From assembly GCF_001429245.1 (NCBI RefSeq), contig NZ_LMJE01000001.1, positions 668,943 through 732,942 on the forward strand: a stretch of 64,000 nt of DNA. The letters run 5' to 3'. Below are positions 18,612-27,655 of the stretch, piece after piece (the stretch's first letter is position 1; every line of letters starts with the position of its first letter). The position numbers and the translations under genes were made by a program. Origin of the DNA: Rhizobium sp. Root274 (GTDB lineage: Bacteria; Pseudomonadota; Alphaproteobacteria; Rhizobiales; Rhizobiaceae). Under the pieces are notes generated by a model that worked only from the letters and a program-made list of their open reading frames with translations, was not told the DNA's origin and did no database searches.

Positions 18612-19565
18612 ATGATCGTCCGCTACGACCGTCCCGTGTCCCGCTCCGCCTTCCTTGCGCGACGGCTGGGCGTGTTTGCGCTGGTGATGCTTTTGGTCGT
18701 CGTCCTGGCGCATCGATTCGGTCTGGTCAAAACGCCCGATTTCATTGCCCTGGTGCTGGTGGCGGCGCTGCCGGCGGCGCTTGCCGTGCCGCTGGCGTTA
18801 ATCGGGCTTGCCCGGCTCTGGCAGATCGGCGCGCTCGGGGGCATCGCCTCGGTGCAGGCGCTTGTCTATGCGGCCCTGCCGCTCGCGCTGCCGGGTTATG
18901 GCTTTTACCTCTACGACAACCGGCCGAAGCTGACAGAGGTTTCCACGGACCTCACCGACCGACCCGCCTGGGTATCGGTGCCGGATGCCAATCAGCAGTT
19001 CCTGCCAAGGCCGTCGCTTCCGGTGGCGGCGAATGTGATGCAGACCGAGCATTATCCCGGCCTCAACGGGCGGCGTTACGAAGGGGCGATCGACCGCGTT
19101 TACGAGGCGGTGCGCAAGGTGGCCGCGGCCAACCGATTGGTGGTGACCGCGAGCCGCGGCGAGGACTATGCCCTGCCGGATCTGCAATTGCGCCCGGCCG
19201 AAGACGGCCAGACCACCACGCCGCCCTCTGCCGCAACCGGCACGCCGCCGGCCGAGGAAGCGCTGCCGGAAAGCGGCCCACTGCCGATGCGGCGGCCGGA
19301 TGCCATCGCAGCCCTGATCGGCGCCGCCGAGGCCGCTGACGGCGAACCGGAAGGCGAGGCGCGGCTGCAGCTTTCCACCCGCACCTTCGTGCTCGGCCTT
19401 CCCTTTGATGCCGTCGTCAGGCTGAAGGAAGAAGCAGAAATGACGCTGGTCGACATTCGCGTTGCCTCGCGCTTCGGGCCACACGACCTCGGCTTCAGCG
19501 ACGAGATCGCGGAGGATTTCCTGCATGCGCTGGATGCGGAGCTTCTGGGGATTTCGGGGAATTGA
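18612..19565 (+). CDS. DUF1499 domain membrane protein
   Basis: 317 residues from ATG 18612. About three N-terminal transmembrane helices precede a soluble domain starting 'RPAWVSVPDANQQFLPRPS...'. The segment 'GRRYEGAIDRVYEAVRKVAAANRLVV' and the end 'TLVDIRVASRFGPHDLGFSDEIAEDFLHAL' (R-x-x-S-R-x-G-x-x-D-x-G) are the DUF1499 signature. Between them is a Pro/Ala/Thr-rich insertion of about 60 residues. Function unknown; membrane-anchored. Confidence 0.8.
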   Translation: MIVRYDRPVSRSAFLARRLGVFALVMLLVVVLAHRFGLVKTPDFIALVLVAALPAALAVPLALIGLARLWQIGALGGIASVQALVYAALPLALPGYGFYLYDNRPKLTEVSTDLTDRPAWVSVPDANQQFLPRPSLPVAANVMQTEHYPGLNGRRYEGAIDRVYEAVRKVAAANRLVVTASRGEDYALPDLQLRPAEDGQTTTPPSAATGTPPAEEALPESGPLPMRRPDAIAALIGAAEAADGEPEGEARLQLSTRTFVLGLPFDAVVRLKEEAEMTLVDIRVASRFGPHDLGFSDEIAEDFLHALDAELLGISGN

Positions 19566-19623
19566 GGCTCGGCACGACGTGTTGGCGTCAGCGACGCTTG
19601 GAATACGGCAGGTGATCCGTGAC

Positions 19624-20028
19624 CTACTTGAAAGGCTTGAGTGCGCTTTCGATGAAGTGGGCAAGGAGCCCTGGATGAGGGTCTTGGGTAATAGCCTGCT
19701 CCACCATCATAGCCCAGACGATCTGACTTTTATCGGGCGCCACTGCGATGACAAAGCCATTCAGGTGAGCCAGCATGCGGCCAGCTGCCCAGGCGGTGCG
19801 CTTGTTGCCCTGCTCGAACGCATGGGCACGGCCAAGTCCATAAATTAGCTCGGCCACGAGCATCGCCACGGACGCATCGCCCGTATAAGCGAAAAAGTTC
19901 CGTGGGCGGGCAACTGCAGACTCAAGTGATCCGCGATCGCGGAGAAGATGCCGCTCGGTTGAGCCTGTCAGTATGCTACGATTGAGGGCAACGACCTGAT
20001 CGGTTTCGATCCAGCGCGGCACCAACAT
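19624..20028 (-). CDS. doc: Doc-type Fic-fold toxin
   Basis: 134 residues. The Fic/Doc active-site motif H-x-F-x-x-G-N-K-R is intact at residues 69-77 ('HAFEQGNKRTA'), in the size range of Doc, a kinase that phosphorylates elongation factor Tu. I place the start at 20028, where ATG overlaps the stop of the upstream antitoxin gene (TGATG). An in-frame ATG nine codons further upstream would overlap that gene more deeply. Cytoplasmic toxin of a type II pair. Confidence 0.85.
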   Translation of the reverse strand: MLVPRWIETDQVVALNRSILTGSTERHLLRDRGSLESAVARPRNFFAYTGDASVAMLVAELIYGLGRAHAFEQGNKRTAWAAGRMLAHLNGFVIAVAPDKSQIVWAMMVEQAITQDPHPGLLAHFIESALKPFK

Positions 20029-20291
20029 CAGCGGGAGAGGTATTCCATGATCCACTTGTCGCTCACCAGGAGATCCTGGGCGAACTTATGAGGATCGATG
20101 TCCCCTTCGATGGGGGCGGCCTGCACCATCTTCGACGGCGTGGGCTTCGGCTTTTCCCCCCGGGTAAGTGCCGAAGCTGCGGCGGTCTTCGCAGAATAGT
20201 TAAAGCGCCCGGACACACCATCACGGCTAGTTCGGGTTCCCTTCCCCGTCCTCGTCACCCTAACCGGCCTGCTCTTACGCTTCTCTGCCAT
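20028..20291 (-). CDS. Putative antitoxin paired with Doc
   Basis: 87 residues from ATG 20291, with GGAG seven bases upstream. The N-terminal half is strongly basic ('EKRKSRPVRVTRTGKGTRTSR'), unlike Phd. The C-terminal half ('IDPHKFAQDLLVSDKWIMEYLSR') could be the toxin-neutralising helix. Its identity as antitoxin rests on being directly upstream and overlapping with the toxin gene. Confidence 0.65.
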   Translation of the reverse strand: MAEKRKSRPVRVTRTGKGTRTSRDGVSGRFNYSAKTAAASALTRGEKPKPTPSKMVQAAPIEGDIDPHKFAQDLLVSDKWIMEYLSR

Positions 20292-20448
20292 CACGCATCT
20301 CCTGCCCTAAACATAGCGTGCCGCCTGGCGGCTGACTAGACCACCATGCGGATCGTAGCTTGTAAAGGTTATCTCTTCACCCCGAGTGGACGTGATCTCA
20401 CTCCTCACCGTCACCACTCACCGAGGTCGGCGTTGCTAAGGGCAACGG

Positions 20449-21375
20449 TTAGGCAGGCCGATATTCACCCAAAAGCCGCGGCGGACCATCCGTCGCGATC
20501 AAGCCTTTTTCCACCAGATCTTCCAGATGGGCGAAGACGGATAATGCTGCCGCCCCATGCAGGCGGGGGTCGGTGGAGGCATAGATGGTCTTGACCATAT
20601 CGGGTATCAGCCGGTCGCCTTGCCGGATCCGCGCCAGCACCGCTTGCTCGCGCATCAGGCGGTGGGTGCGCAGCGCCCGGACGAACCCTTGAGGCTCGGT
20701 GACCGGGCCGCCATGGCCGGGGAGATAGAGGCGGTCGTCGCGCGCGAGCAACCGGTCGAGCGAGGCCATGTAGTCGCTCATGGCGCCATCCGGGGGCGCG
20801 ACGATCGAGGTGGCCCAGGCCATGACATGATCGGCGGAAAAGAGGATGCCGGTGTCTTCGAGCGCAAAAGCTGAGTGATTGGCGGTGTGGCCCGGCGTGT
20901 GCACGGCGGTGAGGCGCCAGCCGTCTCCCTCGACCGTCTGCCCGTCCGCGAGGGCCAGGTCGGGGATGAAATCGGTGTCCGAGCTTTCGGCGAAGGGGTT
21001 CACCTCGCCTTCGAACAAGGGGCGCGACGGGCGGTGCGGGCCTTCGGCAACGATAATGGCCCCGGTCCGTTCCTTCAGGCGGCGGGCGAGCGGGGAATGG
21101 TCGCGGTGGGTGTGGCTGACGGCAATATGGGTCACCTCGCGCCCTTCGAGCGCTGTCATCAGTGCCTCGAAATGCGCATCGTTTTCCGGGCCTGGATCGA
21201 TGACGCAGACGGATTTTTCACCGATAATGTAGGTATTGGTGCCGTGAAAGGTGAAGGGGCTCGGATTGGGCGCGGTCAGGCGCTGGACGCCTTCGGCCAC
21301 AGGCACCGCCACCCCATGCTGCGGGTCGAAGGTGGTGACGAAATGCGGCGCCGCTTGGACGTCACCCCTGCTCAT
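20449..21375 (-). CDS. MBL-fold metallo-hydrolase (LACTB2-like)
   Basis: 308 residues from ATG 21375, overlapping the stop of the upstream cupin gene (ATGA). The metal-binding H-x-H-x-D-H is at residues 88-93 ('SHTHRDHS'). Further metal ligands are 'HTPGHTANHS', 'LFSADHVM' and 'YLPGHGGPV'. The C-terminal winged-helix-like segment ('HLEDLVEKGLIATDGPP') is as in LACTB2-type hydrolases. Substrate unknown. Confidence 0.87.
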   Translation of the reverse strand: MSRGDVQAAPHFVTTFDPQHGVAVPVAEGVQRLTAPNPSPFTFHGTNTYIIGEKSVCVIDPGPENDAHFEALMTALEGREVTHIAVSHTHRDHSPLARRLKERTGAIIVAEGPHRPSRPLFEGEVNPFAESSDTDFIPDLALADGQTVEGDGWRLTAVHTPGHTANHSAFALEDTGILFSADHVMAWATSIVAPPDGAMSDYMASLDRLLARDDRLYLPGHGGPVTEPQGFVRALRTHRLMREQAVLARIRQGDRLIPDMVKTIYASTDPRLHGAAALSVFAHLEDLVEKGLIATDGPPRLLGEYRPA

Positions 21376-21668
21376 TTGTATTCGATCTCGATGAAGCTCA
21401 TCGGCGCACTGCCACCATTGATGACATTGTGCTCGATACCGGCATCGCGGCGATAGGCTTCGCCGGCCTTTGATGTTACGCGGCGTTCGCCCGAGGCATT
21501 CTCGATGAGGAAATGGCAATCGGTGAGCGGCACGACGACATAGCCCAGTCCATGGGTGTGGTGGCCGGTCGCGGCACCGGGTTCGAAATCCCAGCGGGTG
21601 ATGCGCGTGACGGCATCATCGAGGATCACGGTCGGGATGGCGGGCGGGCGGGCGGAATAGCCGGGCAT
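21372..21668 (-). CDS. Small cupin protein
   Basis: 98 residues from ATG 21668, which has GGAG seven bases upstream. The cupin motif 'FEPGAATGHHTHGLGYVVVPL' with two adjacent histidines and the second motif 'GEAYRRDAGIEHNVINGG' are visible. A single conserved beta-barrel with likely metal site. It is translationally coupled to the downstream metallo-hydrolase, so the two may act on one metabolite. Confidence 0.82.
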   Translation of the reverse strand: MPGYSARPPAIPTVILDDAVTRITRWDFEPGAATGHHTHGLGYVVVPLTDCHFLIENASGERRVTSKAGEAYRRDAGIEHNVINGGSAPMSFIEIEYK

Positions 21669-21841
21669 TGACGTCTCCGGGTGGGGATGGAGGGGCGTAC
21701 GGTGTCCGGACGTTAGCTCCTGGCTGCCCATGGGGCAATCGCTGCATGGCAAAAGCGGGTGGCAGCCGCAGCCTGCGGTGGGCAAGCCGCGGGTGCATAC
21801 GGATCGACCTCTCCGGGTTAGGTCTCAGCGAATGACCGGTG

Positions 21842-22702
21842 TTAATGCAGATGCCTCAACTTGTCGGGATTGCGCATGACATAGATGGCGCTGATGGCGC
21901 CATCTTCGATCTGCAGCGCCGTCGTCTGCAACTCGCCGTCCGCCTCGAGGGTCAGGAAACCCGGCAGGCCATTGATCAGGCCCACACGCAAGAGGGCTGA
22001 TCCTGCGGGCCAGATCTTCTCCGAGAGATAGGTATGGACCTTCATCACGGCGGCATGGCCGAGGATCGGGGCGATGGCGGCCTTTCGCTTGCCACCGCCA
22101 TCGGAATGCAGGCCGACATCGGATGCGAGCATGGCGGAAAGCGCCGTCATGTCGCCGCTGCGCGAGGCCTTGAAGAAAGCCTCTGCCATTTCCAGCCCGC
22201 GCTTGGCGTCAACGGTATAGCGGGTCCGCTCTTCCCGAACGTTCCGGCGTGCCCTTGCTGCCAGCTGGCGGCAGGCGGCGACGTCGCGGTCGAGGGTCTC
22301 GGCGATCTCCTCGAAGGGCTGGCCGAAGACATCATGGAGCAGAAGCGCTGCCCGCTCCAGGGGCGACAGCCGCTCCAGCGCCAGCATCAGCGGCAGGGTC
22401 ACATCCTCTGGCTCGTCTTCGTCTTCGACCACGGGTTCCGGCAGCCAGGGGCCGATATAGGTCTCGCGCTTCAGCCGGGCCGATTTCAGCTGGTCGAGGC
22501 ACAGCCTTGTGACGACGCGGCCCAGAAAGGCCTCGGGCTCGCGGATCTCGCCGCGGTCGGCCCTCATCCAGCGGATGAAGGCCTCCTGCAGCATGTCTTC
22601 GGCATCCGCGACCGAGCCCAGCATGCGATAGGCGAGCCGCATCAGCTTCTGCCTCAGGGGATCGAAACTCGCTGCCGCATCTGTGTGCTCGGAGGATAAC
22701 AT
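21842..22702 (-). CDS. ECF41-group sigma factor with C-terminal SnoaL-like domain
   Basis: 286 residues. Sigma-70 regions 2 and 4 occupy roughly residues 10-80 and 103-155. A C-terminal NTF2/SnoaL-like extension carries the two ECF41 hallmarks, DGGGK at 201-205 and NPDKL at 278-282. In this group the fused domain replaces an anti-sigma factor. The gene starts inside the stop of the upstream carboxymuconolactone decarboxylase gene (TGATG). The operon promoter at 23203-23229 matches the ECF41 consensus, so it probably regulates itself. Confidence 0.93.
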   Translation of the reverse strand: MLSSEHTDAAASFDPLRQKLMRLAYRMLGSVADAEDMLQEAFIRWMRADRGEIREPEAFLGRVVTRLCLDQLKSARLKRETYIGPWLPEPVVEDEDEPEDVTLPLMLALERLSPLERAALLLHDVFGQPFEEIAETLDRDVAACRQLAARARRNVREERTRYTVDAKRGLEMAEAFFKASRSGDMTALSAMLASDVGLHSDGGGKRKAAIAPILGHAAVMKVHTYLSEKIWPAGSALLRVGLINGLPGFLTLEADGELQTTALQIEDGAISAIYVMRNPDKLRHLH

Positions 22703-23169
22703 CAGGCAGCCACTCCCTGGGCGCGGGTGGCAGGCGTTTCCAACCAGAGGCCGAAGCCGACGGCAAGCCTGTTCCAGCCGTTGATGACATTGATCATCAG
22801 CGTCAGCTTCACTTGCTCCTCCTCGGTAAAGGCCGCCTGCAGATCGCGGCGCGCCGCCTCTTGCGGATGGCCGGTGGCAAGTGTGGTGAGGGCTTCGGTC
22901 CAGGCGAGGGCCGCCCGTTCGCGCTCCGTATAACACGGCGCCTCACGCCAGGCCGAGAGGAGATAGATGCGTTGCTCCGTCTCGCCCTTGGCGCGCGCTT
23001 CCGCCGTGTGCATGTTGATGCAATTGGCGCAGGCATTGATCTGGGACGCGCGGATCTTGACGAGCTCGATGAGACCAGGTTCGAGGCTTGCGGCGACGTC
23101 GTTCGAGACGGCCATCCACTTCTTCATCAGCGTGGGGGAGGCTGCGAAAGGATCGAGTGTTGCGGTCAT
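22702..23169 (-). CDS. Carboxymuconolactone decarboxylase / AhpD-like protein
   Basis: 155 residues from ATG 23169, preceded by AAAGGA. The redox motif C47-A-N-C50 followed by H54 ('CANCINMH') marks the peroxidase-like CMD branch. It is the usual partner and target of ECF41 sigma factors and is co-transcribed with the sigma gene. The in-frame upstream ATG at 23202 lies inside the predicted promoter and is therefore unlikely to be used. Confidence 0.9.
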   Translation of the reverse strand: MTATLDPFAASPTLMKKWMAVSNDVAASLEPGLIELVKIRASQINACANCINMHTAEARAKGETEQRIYLLSAWREAPCYTERERAALAWTEALTTLATGHPQEAARRDLQAAFTEEEQVKLTLMINVINGWNRLAVGFGLWLETPATRAQGVAA

Positions 23170-23202
23170 GATGTCGGTTCCTTTTGTTGAGTACGAGATC
23201 AT

Positions 23203-23229
23203 GACGAGCGGGGGGTGGTCAATGTGACA
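23203..23229 (-). promoter_or_regulatory. ECF41-type promoter
   Basis: On the minus strand TGTCACA (23229-23223) is followed after exactly 16 bases by CGTC (23206-23203). This equals the published ECF41 consensus TGTCACA-N16-CGTC and sits about 34 bases before the first gene of the sigma operon. Confidence 0.85.
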
Positions 23230-23450
23230 TGGGTCGAGGAATTTTTCGGCTCATTTCATGTCCGCCCAGGTAAGAAGCGTGAGCTCTCCAGCGATTGTAT
23301 CGTTCGTTTTGGCGAAACGGCGGGAAAGGCGAAGGCCTCATCGCGGGGCGTTAACCCTCGTCTCAATTTAGGGGATTGTTTGATAAGGATATACAGATGC
23401 TGCTGCAGATCGCCTACAGTCCCGACCGGAAATACTTCGAAGGGACACCC

Positions 23451-23942
23451 ATGAAAAAACTTCTGATAGCCTCGGTTTTCGCGATCTCCATGCCGTTCGG
23501 CGCCTCTGCCGCTGAACTCATCTTCCCCAGCGATGCGCCGGTTGCGTCCATCACTATTCCCGACAGCTGGGGACCGAAGGAAACCGAGACCGGCGTTGAT
23601 GCCACGTCCGAAGACGGGGCCGTCTATTTCTCGATCGATGTGGCAGACGCCGCGTCTTCGGACAAGACAACCGATATTGCCATCGACTTTCTGACCAAGA
23701 ACGGCGTGAAGATCGATCCTCAGTCGGTGAAAGAGTCTGGCGAGACCGACGTCAACGGCCTCAAGATTTCCTCGCTCGACTACGAGGGGACGGACGAGAG
23801 CGGTCCGGTCGATGTGTCCCTTGGCTTTGCCGCGGCGGGCGACAAGGTTCTGATCTTCACCTATTGGGGTTCGAAGGATACCCAGGCCCAGCACCAGAAG
23901 GAACTGGGTGACATGTTGGCCTCGTTGAAGCCTGCGAGCTGA
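23451..23942 (+). CDS. Exported protein of unknown function
   Basis: 163 residues with a clear Sec signal peptide ('MKKLLIASVFAISMPFGASA', cleavage after ASA), so the mature protein is periplasmic or secreted. The mature part is acidic with alternating beta-like segments ('APVASITIPDSWGPKETETG', 'VLIFTYWGSKD'). No catalytic motif or known domain recognised. The start follows from the signal peptide. Closed by a terminator at 23984. Confidence 0.75.
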   Translation: MKKLLIASVFAISMPFGASAAELIFPSDAPVASITIPDSWGPKETETGVDATSEDGAVYFSIDVADAASSDKTTDIAIDFLTKNGVKIDPQSVKESGETDVNGLKISSLDYEGTDESGPVDVSLGFAAAGDKVLIFTYWGSKDTQAQHQKELGDMLASLKPAS

Positions 23943-23983
23943 GGCTGAAGACAGGAAGCTTTCGCGCACCTTAGGCTGATTGC

Positions 23984-24015
23984 AAACCCGTCGACTTTTC
24001 GGCGGGTTTCTCTTT
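23984..24015 (+). terminator. Intrinsic terminator
   Basis: Ten-base-pair stem (aaacccgtcg with cggcgggttt, one G-T wobble), six-base loop and a following ctcttt tract, 42 bases after the exported-protein gene. Confidence 0.8.
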
Positions 24016-24098
24016 GCGCGCGCGAGCGGACATCAGGGACGGGATGTCTGGCGTCTAAGAGTTTCCGGAGGCAGCAATCCTGCCCCGTAAGGGGCACC

Positions 24099-24446
24099 TT
24101 ACTCGTCGGCGTCAAAGCTTTCATCTTCGGCGCTCAAGCACATGTCGGCACCCTCTTCGAGATCGCCCGCACTCAGCCCGTCGAAAAAGGCCACACTGCT
24201 GCCGATCATCTGGTTGGCGGCATCCTTGCCACCATTGAGTTCCTCGGACTTCTGACGAAACGTCTCGGCGGCGGTCTTGTACTCGTTCTCGTCAGCGGCG
24301 TTGATGACGCCGTTTTGGAGCGCAAGGCCGATGATCACCACGCAGACAGAGGGAGACGCATGATCCGGCAGCTTATCTTCCTCGGCCAGCACTGGGGCGG
24401 AAAGCGCTGCGGCAAGCAGGAGGGCGTAGAGCGGCAATCTTGGCAC
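24099..24446 (-). CDS. Small exported protein (115 aa)
   Basis: Begins with GTG at 24446, behind AGGA, and a signal peptide ('LPLYALLLAAALSAPVLA'). The mature part is acidic and mostly helical with two cysteines ('SVCVVIIG', 'ADMCLSAED'), which could form a disulfide in the periplasm. No family recognised. The longer open frame upstream of the GTG is Arg-rich and does not look coding. Confidence 0.65.
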   Translation of the reverse strand: MPRLPLYALLLAAALSAPVLAEEDKLPDHASPSVCVVIIGLALQNGVINAADENEYKTAAETFRQKSEELNGGKDAANQMIGSSVAFFDGLSAGDLEEGADMCLSAEDESFDADE

Positions 24447-24618
24447 GTCGGAAATCCTATGGCGGGTGGAGACAGGTCCAGTCGCAAGGACCTGCCATGT
24501 GTGCCGTTTACAAAGCGTGAAATGATGAGGCCATCGTGCTGTATCCAGGATGGCGCCTGTGACGGGTTGAGGCTCTCGGGCTGGTAGCGCGCGGTGAGGC
24601 AAACTCAGCCGCCTCTCC

Positions 24619-27285
24619 TCACCCCCTAGCCTTGATCGCCGCCTGGGCCGCCGACAATCTCGCAATCGGCACGCGAAACGGTGAACACGACACATAATCC
24701 AACCCGACATCCTCGCAGAAGTGGATCGAGGTCGGGTCGCCGCCGTGTTCGCCGCAGATGCCGAGTTTCATATCGGGGCGCGTCTTGCGGCCACGTTCGG
24801 CGGCGATGCGGATGAGTTCGCCGACACCGTCGAAATCCAAGGACACGAAGGGGTCCTGGATGATGATGCCCTTCTTCTGGTAGGTCGGGATGAAGCGGGC
24901 GGCGTCGTCGCGGGACATGCCGAAGGTGGTTTGCGTCAGGTCATTGGTACCGAAGGAGAAGAATTCGGCGGCTTCGGCGATGATATGGGCGCGGATCGCA
25001 GCGCGGGGCAGCTCGATCATCGTGCCGACGAGATAGGAGATTTCGAGTTCGGCTTCGCCCATGACTTCGGTCGCGACCCGGTCGATGACGGCTTTCACGT
25101 AATCCAGTTCGGAGCGCAGGCCGACGAGCGGCACCATGATTTCGGGAACGACGGCAGCGCCGGTTTCACGCGCTGCGGCAACGGCGGCCTCGAAGATGGC
25201 GCGGGCCTGCATTTCGGCGATCTCGGGATAAGAGATGGCAAGGCGGCAGCCGCGATGGCCGAGCATGGGGTTGAACTCGTGGAGCGCATCAATGCGGCGG
25301 CGCATGAAGCCGGGTTCCAGGCCCATGGCGTTCGCCACTTCCTCGATTTCCTCGTCGGACTTCGGCAGGAATTCATGCAGCGGCGGGTCGAGCATGCGGA
25401 TCGTCACCGGCAGGCCATGCATGATGGTGAAGAGCTCGGTGAAATCGGAGCGCTGCATGGGCAAGAGCTTGTCGAGCGCTGCGCGACGGCCGGCCTCGTC
25501 TTCGGCGAGGATCATTTCGCGCATCACATGGATGCGCTCGCCCTCGAAGAACATGTGTTCGGTGCGGCAAAGGCCGATGCCCTCTGCGCCGAAAGAGCGG
25601 GCGGCGCGGGCATCGCCCGGCGTGTCGGCATTGGTGCGCACGGTCATGCGGCGGGTCGCGTCTGCCCAGACCATCAGCTGGGCGAAATCCCCCGACAGTT
25701 CCGGCTGCAGCATGGGCACCTCGCCCTTCAGCACCTGGCCGGAGGAGCCATCGATGGTGACAATGTCGCCCTTGGTCAGCGTCACTCCCATGCCGATGAG
25801 CTTTTCGTTGCGCAGATCAACGCGCATGGTGCCGGCACCCGAGACGCAAGGGATGCCCATGCCCCGGGCGACGACCGCCGCATGGCTGGTCATGCCGCCT
25901 CGGGTCGTCAGGATGCCCTGGGCGGCATGCATGCCGTGGATGTCTTCGGGGCTGGTTTCGACGCGGACGAGAATGACCTTTCGGCCCTCGGCTTCGGCAT
26001 CGACGGCCTCTTCCGCCGTGAAGACGATGGCGCCTGTGGCAGCGCCCGGCGAGGCGGGAAGGCCGGAGCCGATGACGTGGCGGGTGACGCGCGGGTCGAT
26101 GGTCGGGTGCAGCAACTGGTCGAGCGAGGACGGCTCGATGCGCATCACCGCTTCCTGCTCGCTGATCAGGCCTTCCGACACCATGTCGACGGCGATCTTC
26201 ATCGCGGCCTTGGTGGTGCGTTTTCCAGAGCGGGCCTGCAGCATCCACAGCTTGCCGCGCTCGATGGTGAATTCGAGATCCTGCATGTCGCGGTAATGAG
26301 CTTCGAGGCGGGTGCAAATTGCCTGGAATTCGGCAAAGGCCTCCGGCATCAGCTTTTCGAGCGAGGGCTTGTCGGAACCACTGTCGATGCGGGCGGCTTC
26401 GGTGATCGATTGCGGCGTGCGGATACCGGCCACGACGTCTTCGCCCTGCGCATTGACGAGGAATTCGCCGTAGAGTTCCTTTGCGCCCGTCGAGGGATTA
26501 CGGGTGAAGGCGACGCCGGTGGCCGAGGTCGAGCCGAGATTGCCGAAGACCATGGTCTGGACAGTGACCGCCGTGCCCCATTCGCCGGGAATGTTATGGA
26601 GCATCCGGTAAGTCTGGGCGCGGGGGTTCATCCAGCTCGAGAAGACGGCACCGATTGCGCCCCAAAGCTGGACATGCGGGTCCTGCGGAAAGGGCTGGCC
26701 GAGCTCGTTTTCGAGCAGATCCTTGTAGAGCGAGACGACATGCTGCAGCTCGACGGCAGAGAGATCGGTGTCGAGTTCGTGGCCAAGGCGGCCCTTCTCG
26801 TCCTCGAAGATTTCCTCGAAGATTTCGTGGTCGAGCCCCATGACGACATCGCCATACATCTGGATGAAGCGGCGATAGCTGTCCCAGGCGAAGCGGGCAT
26901 CACGGGAATGGTGGCCGAGCGCCTCGACGGTGTGGTCATTGAGGCCGAGATTGAGCACCGTGTCCATCATGCCGGGCATGGAGGTGCGCGCGCCGGAGCG
27001 GACAGAGAGGAGAAGCGGCTGGCTGGTGTCGCCGAAGGCACGGCCGGTTGCGGCTTCGATGCCTGCGATACCGGAGAGAACCTGGGCTTTCAGGTCGTCG
27101 CGAAGGGTCTTGCCGCTCTTGTAATAGATGCCACAGGCGTCTGACACGATCGTAAGGCCGGGCGGAACCGGCAGGCCAAGCGCCGCCATTTCGGCGAGAT
27201 TGGCCCCCTTCCCTCCCAGCTGGTCGATCTCGGTCCTACTCCCCTCGGCCTTTCCTCCGCCGAAGGTGTAAACCCACTTGCGCAT
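24619..27285 (-). CDS. ppdK: Pyruvate phosphate dikinase
   Basis: 888 residues, the normal PPDK length, from ATG 27285 ('MRKWVYTFGGGKAEG'). It interconverts pyruvate + ATP + Pi and phosphoenolpyruvate + AMP + PPi in the cytoplasm. Domain order: N-terminal ATP-grasp domain ('LGGKGANLAEMA', 'SVRSGARTSMPGMMDTVLNLG'); central phosphohistidine domain with catalytic His468 in 'TRGGMTSHAAVVARGMGIPCVSG'; C-terminal PEP/pyruvate TIM barrel ('FGTNDLTQTTFGMSRDD', 'GICGEHGGDP'). Monocistronic and divergent from the FabMG-like gene. Confidence 0.97.
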   Translation of the reverse strand: MRKWVYTFGGGKAEGSRTEIDQLGGKGANLAEMAALGLPVPPGLTIVSDACGIYYKSGKTLRDDLKAQVLSGIAGIEAATGRAFGDTSQPLLLSVRSGARTSMPGMMDTVLNLGLNDHTVEALGHHSRDARFAWDSYRRFIQMYGDVVMGLDHEIFEEIFEDEKGRLGHELDTDLSAVELQHVVSLYKDLLENELGQPFPQDPHVQLWGAIGAVFSSWMNPRAQTYRMLHNIPGEWGTAVTVQTMVFGNLGSTSATGVAFTRNPSTGAKELYGEFLVNAQGEDVVAGIRTPQSITEAARIDSGSDKPSLEKLMPEAFAEFQAICTRLEAHYRDMQDLEFTIERGKLWMLQARSGKRTTKAAMKIAVDMVSEGLISEQEAVMRIEPSSLDQLLHPTIDPRVTRHVIGSGLPASPGAATGAIVFTAEEAVDAEAEGRKVILVRVETSPEDIHGMHAAQGILTTRGGMTSHAAVVARGMGIPCVSGAGTMRVDLRNEKLIGMGVTLTKGDIVTIDGSSGQVLKGEVPMLQPELSGDFAQLMVWADATRRMTVRTNADTPGDARAARSFGAEGIGLCRTEHMFFEGERIHVMREMILAEDEAGRRAALDKLLPMQRSDFTELFTIMHGLPVTIRMLDPPLHEFLPKSDEEIEEVANAMGLEPGFMRRRIDALHEFNPMLGHRGCRLAISYPEIAEMQARAIFEAAVAAARETGAAVVPEIMVPLVGLRSELDYVKAVIDRVATEVMGEAELEISYLVGTMIELPRAAIRAHIIAEAAEFFSFGTNDLTQTTFGMSRDDAARFIPTYQKKGIIIQDPFVSLDFDGVGELIRIAAERGRKTRPDMKLGICGEHGGDPTSIHFCEDVGLDYVSCSPFRVPIARLSAAQAAIKARG

Positions 27286-27655
27286 TGCCCTCTCCACCCA
27301 AACAGGCTTTATTTTCCACCGTTTACAGCAAATGTGACGGATTGGAAACGTCACAGGTCCAAGTTTATGCTGCAATGCATCATAATTGCAGCAGAGAGAG
27401 GCAATCCTGCTCGCGGGGACGGAAGCGGATGATGAAACGGCAGCCCGGATCAGAAGACGGGGGCTGCGGCATGCGCCGTTTGTGCATGCTGTCACGCGGG
27501 GCCTTCGGGTCGGGTATCCATCGCAATTGTTACAAGTCATCACGCAATGCGATAAACGGTCACTTAAAATGACCAGAGAAATCGCTTCAAGATGATGCAC
27601 TGCGGCCAAGACTTTGGTAGTGGGCTTGCACGAGTATTGTAATCCGGATTCGCAA
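27286..27655. other. Divergent promoter region between ppdK and the FabMG-like gene
   Basis: 370 bases without a credible gene. It contains one inverted repeat, ggtca-N7-tgacc (27558-27574), about 80 bases before the FabMG-like start, which could be an operator. No recognisable riboswitch or small RNA. Confidence 0.4.

Noticed and set aside
17619..18713. 364-codon minus-strand frame opposite the membrane protein gene
   Set aside because: His/Gln/Arg-rich, low-complexity product. The plus strand gives well-formed membrane helices.
24721..27144. 807-codon open frame on the plus strand opposite ppdK
   Set aside because: It mirrors the ppdK codons, has His/Asp/Gly-rich composition typical of antisense of GC-rich genes, and resembles no family. 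ppdK itself is unambiguous.
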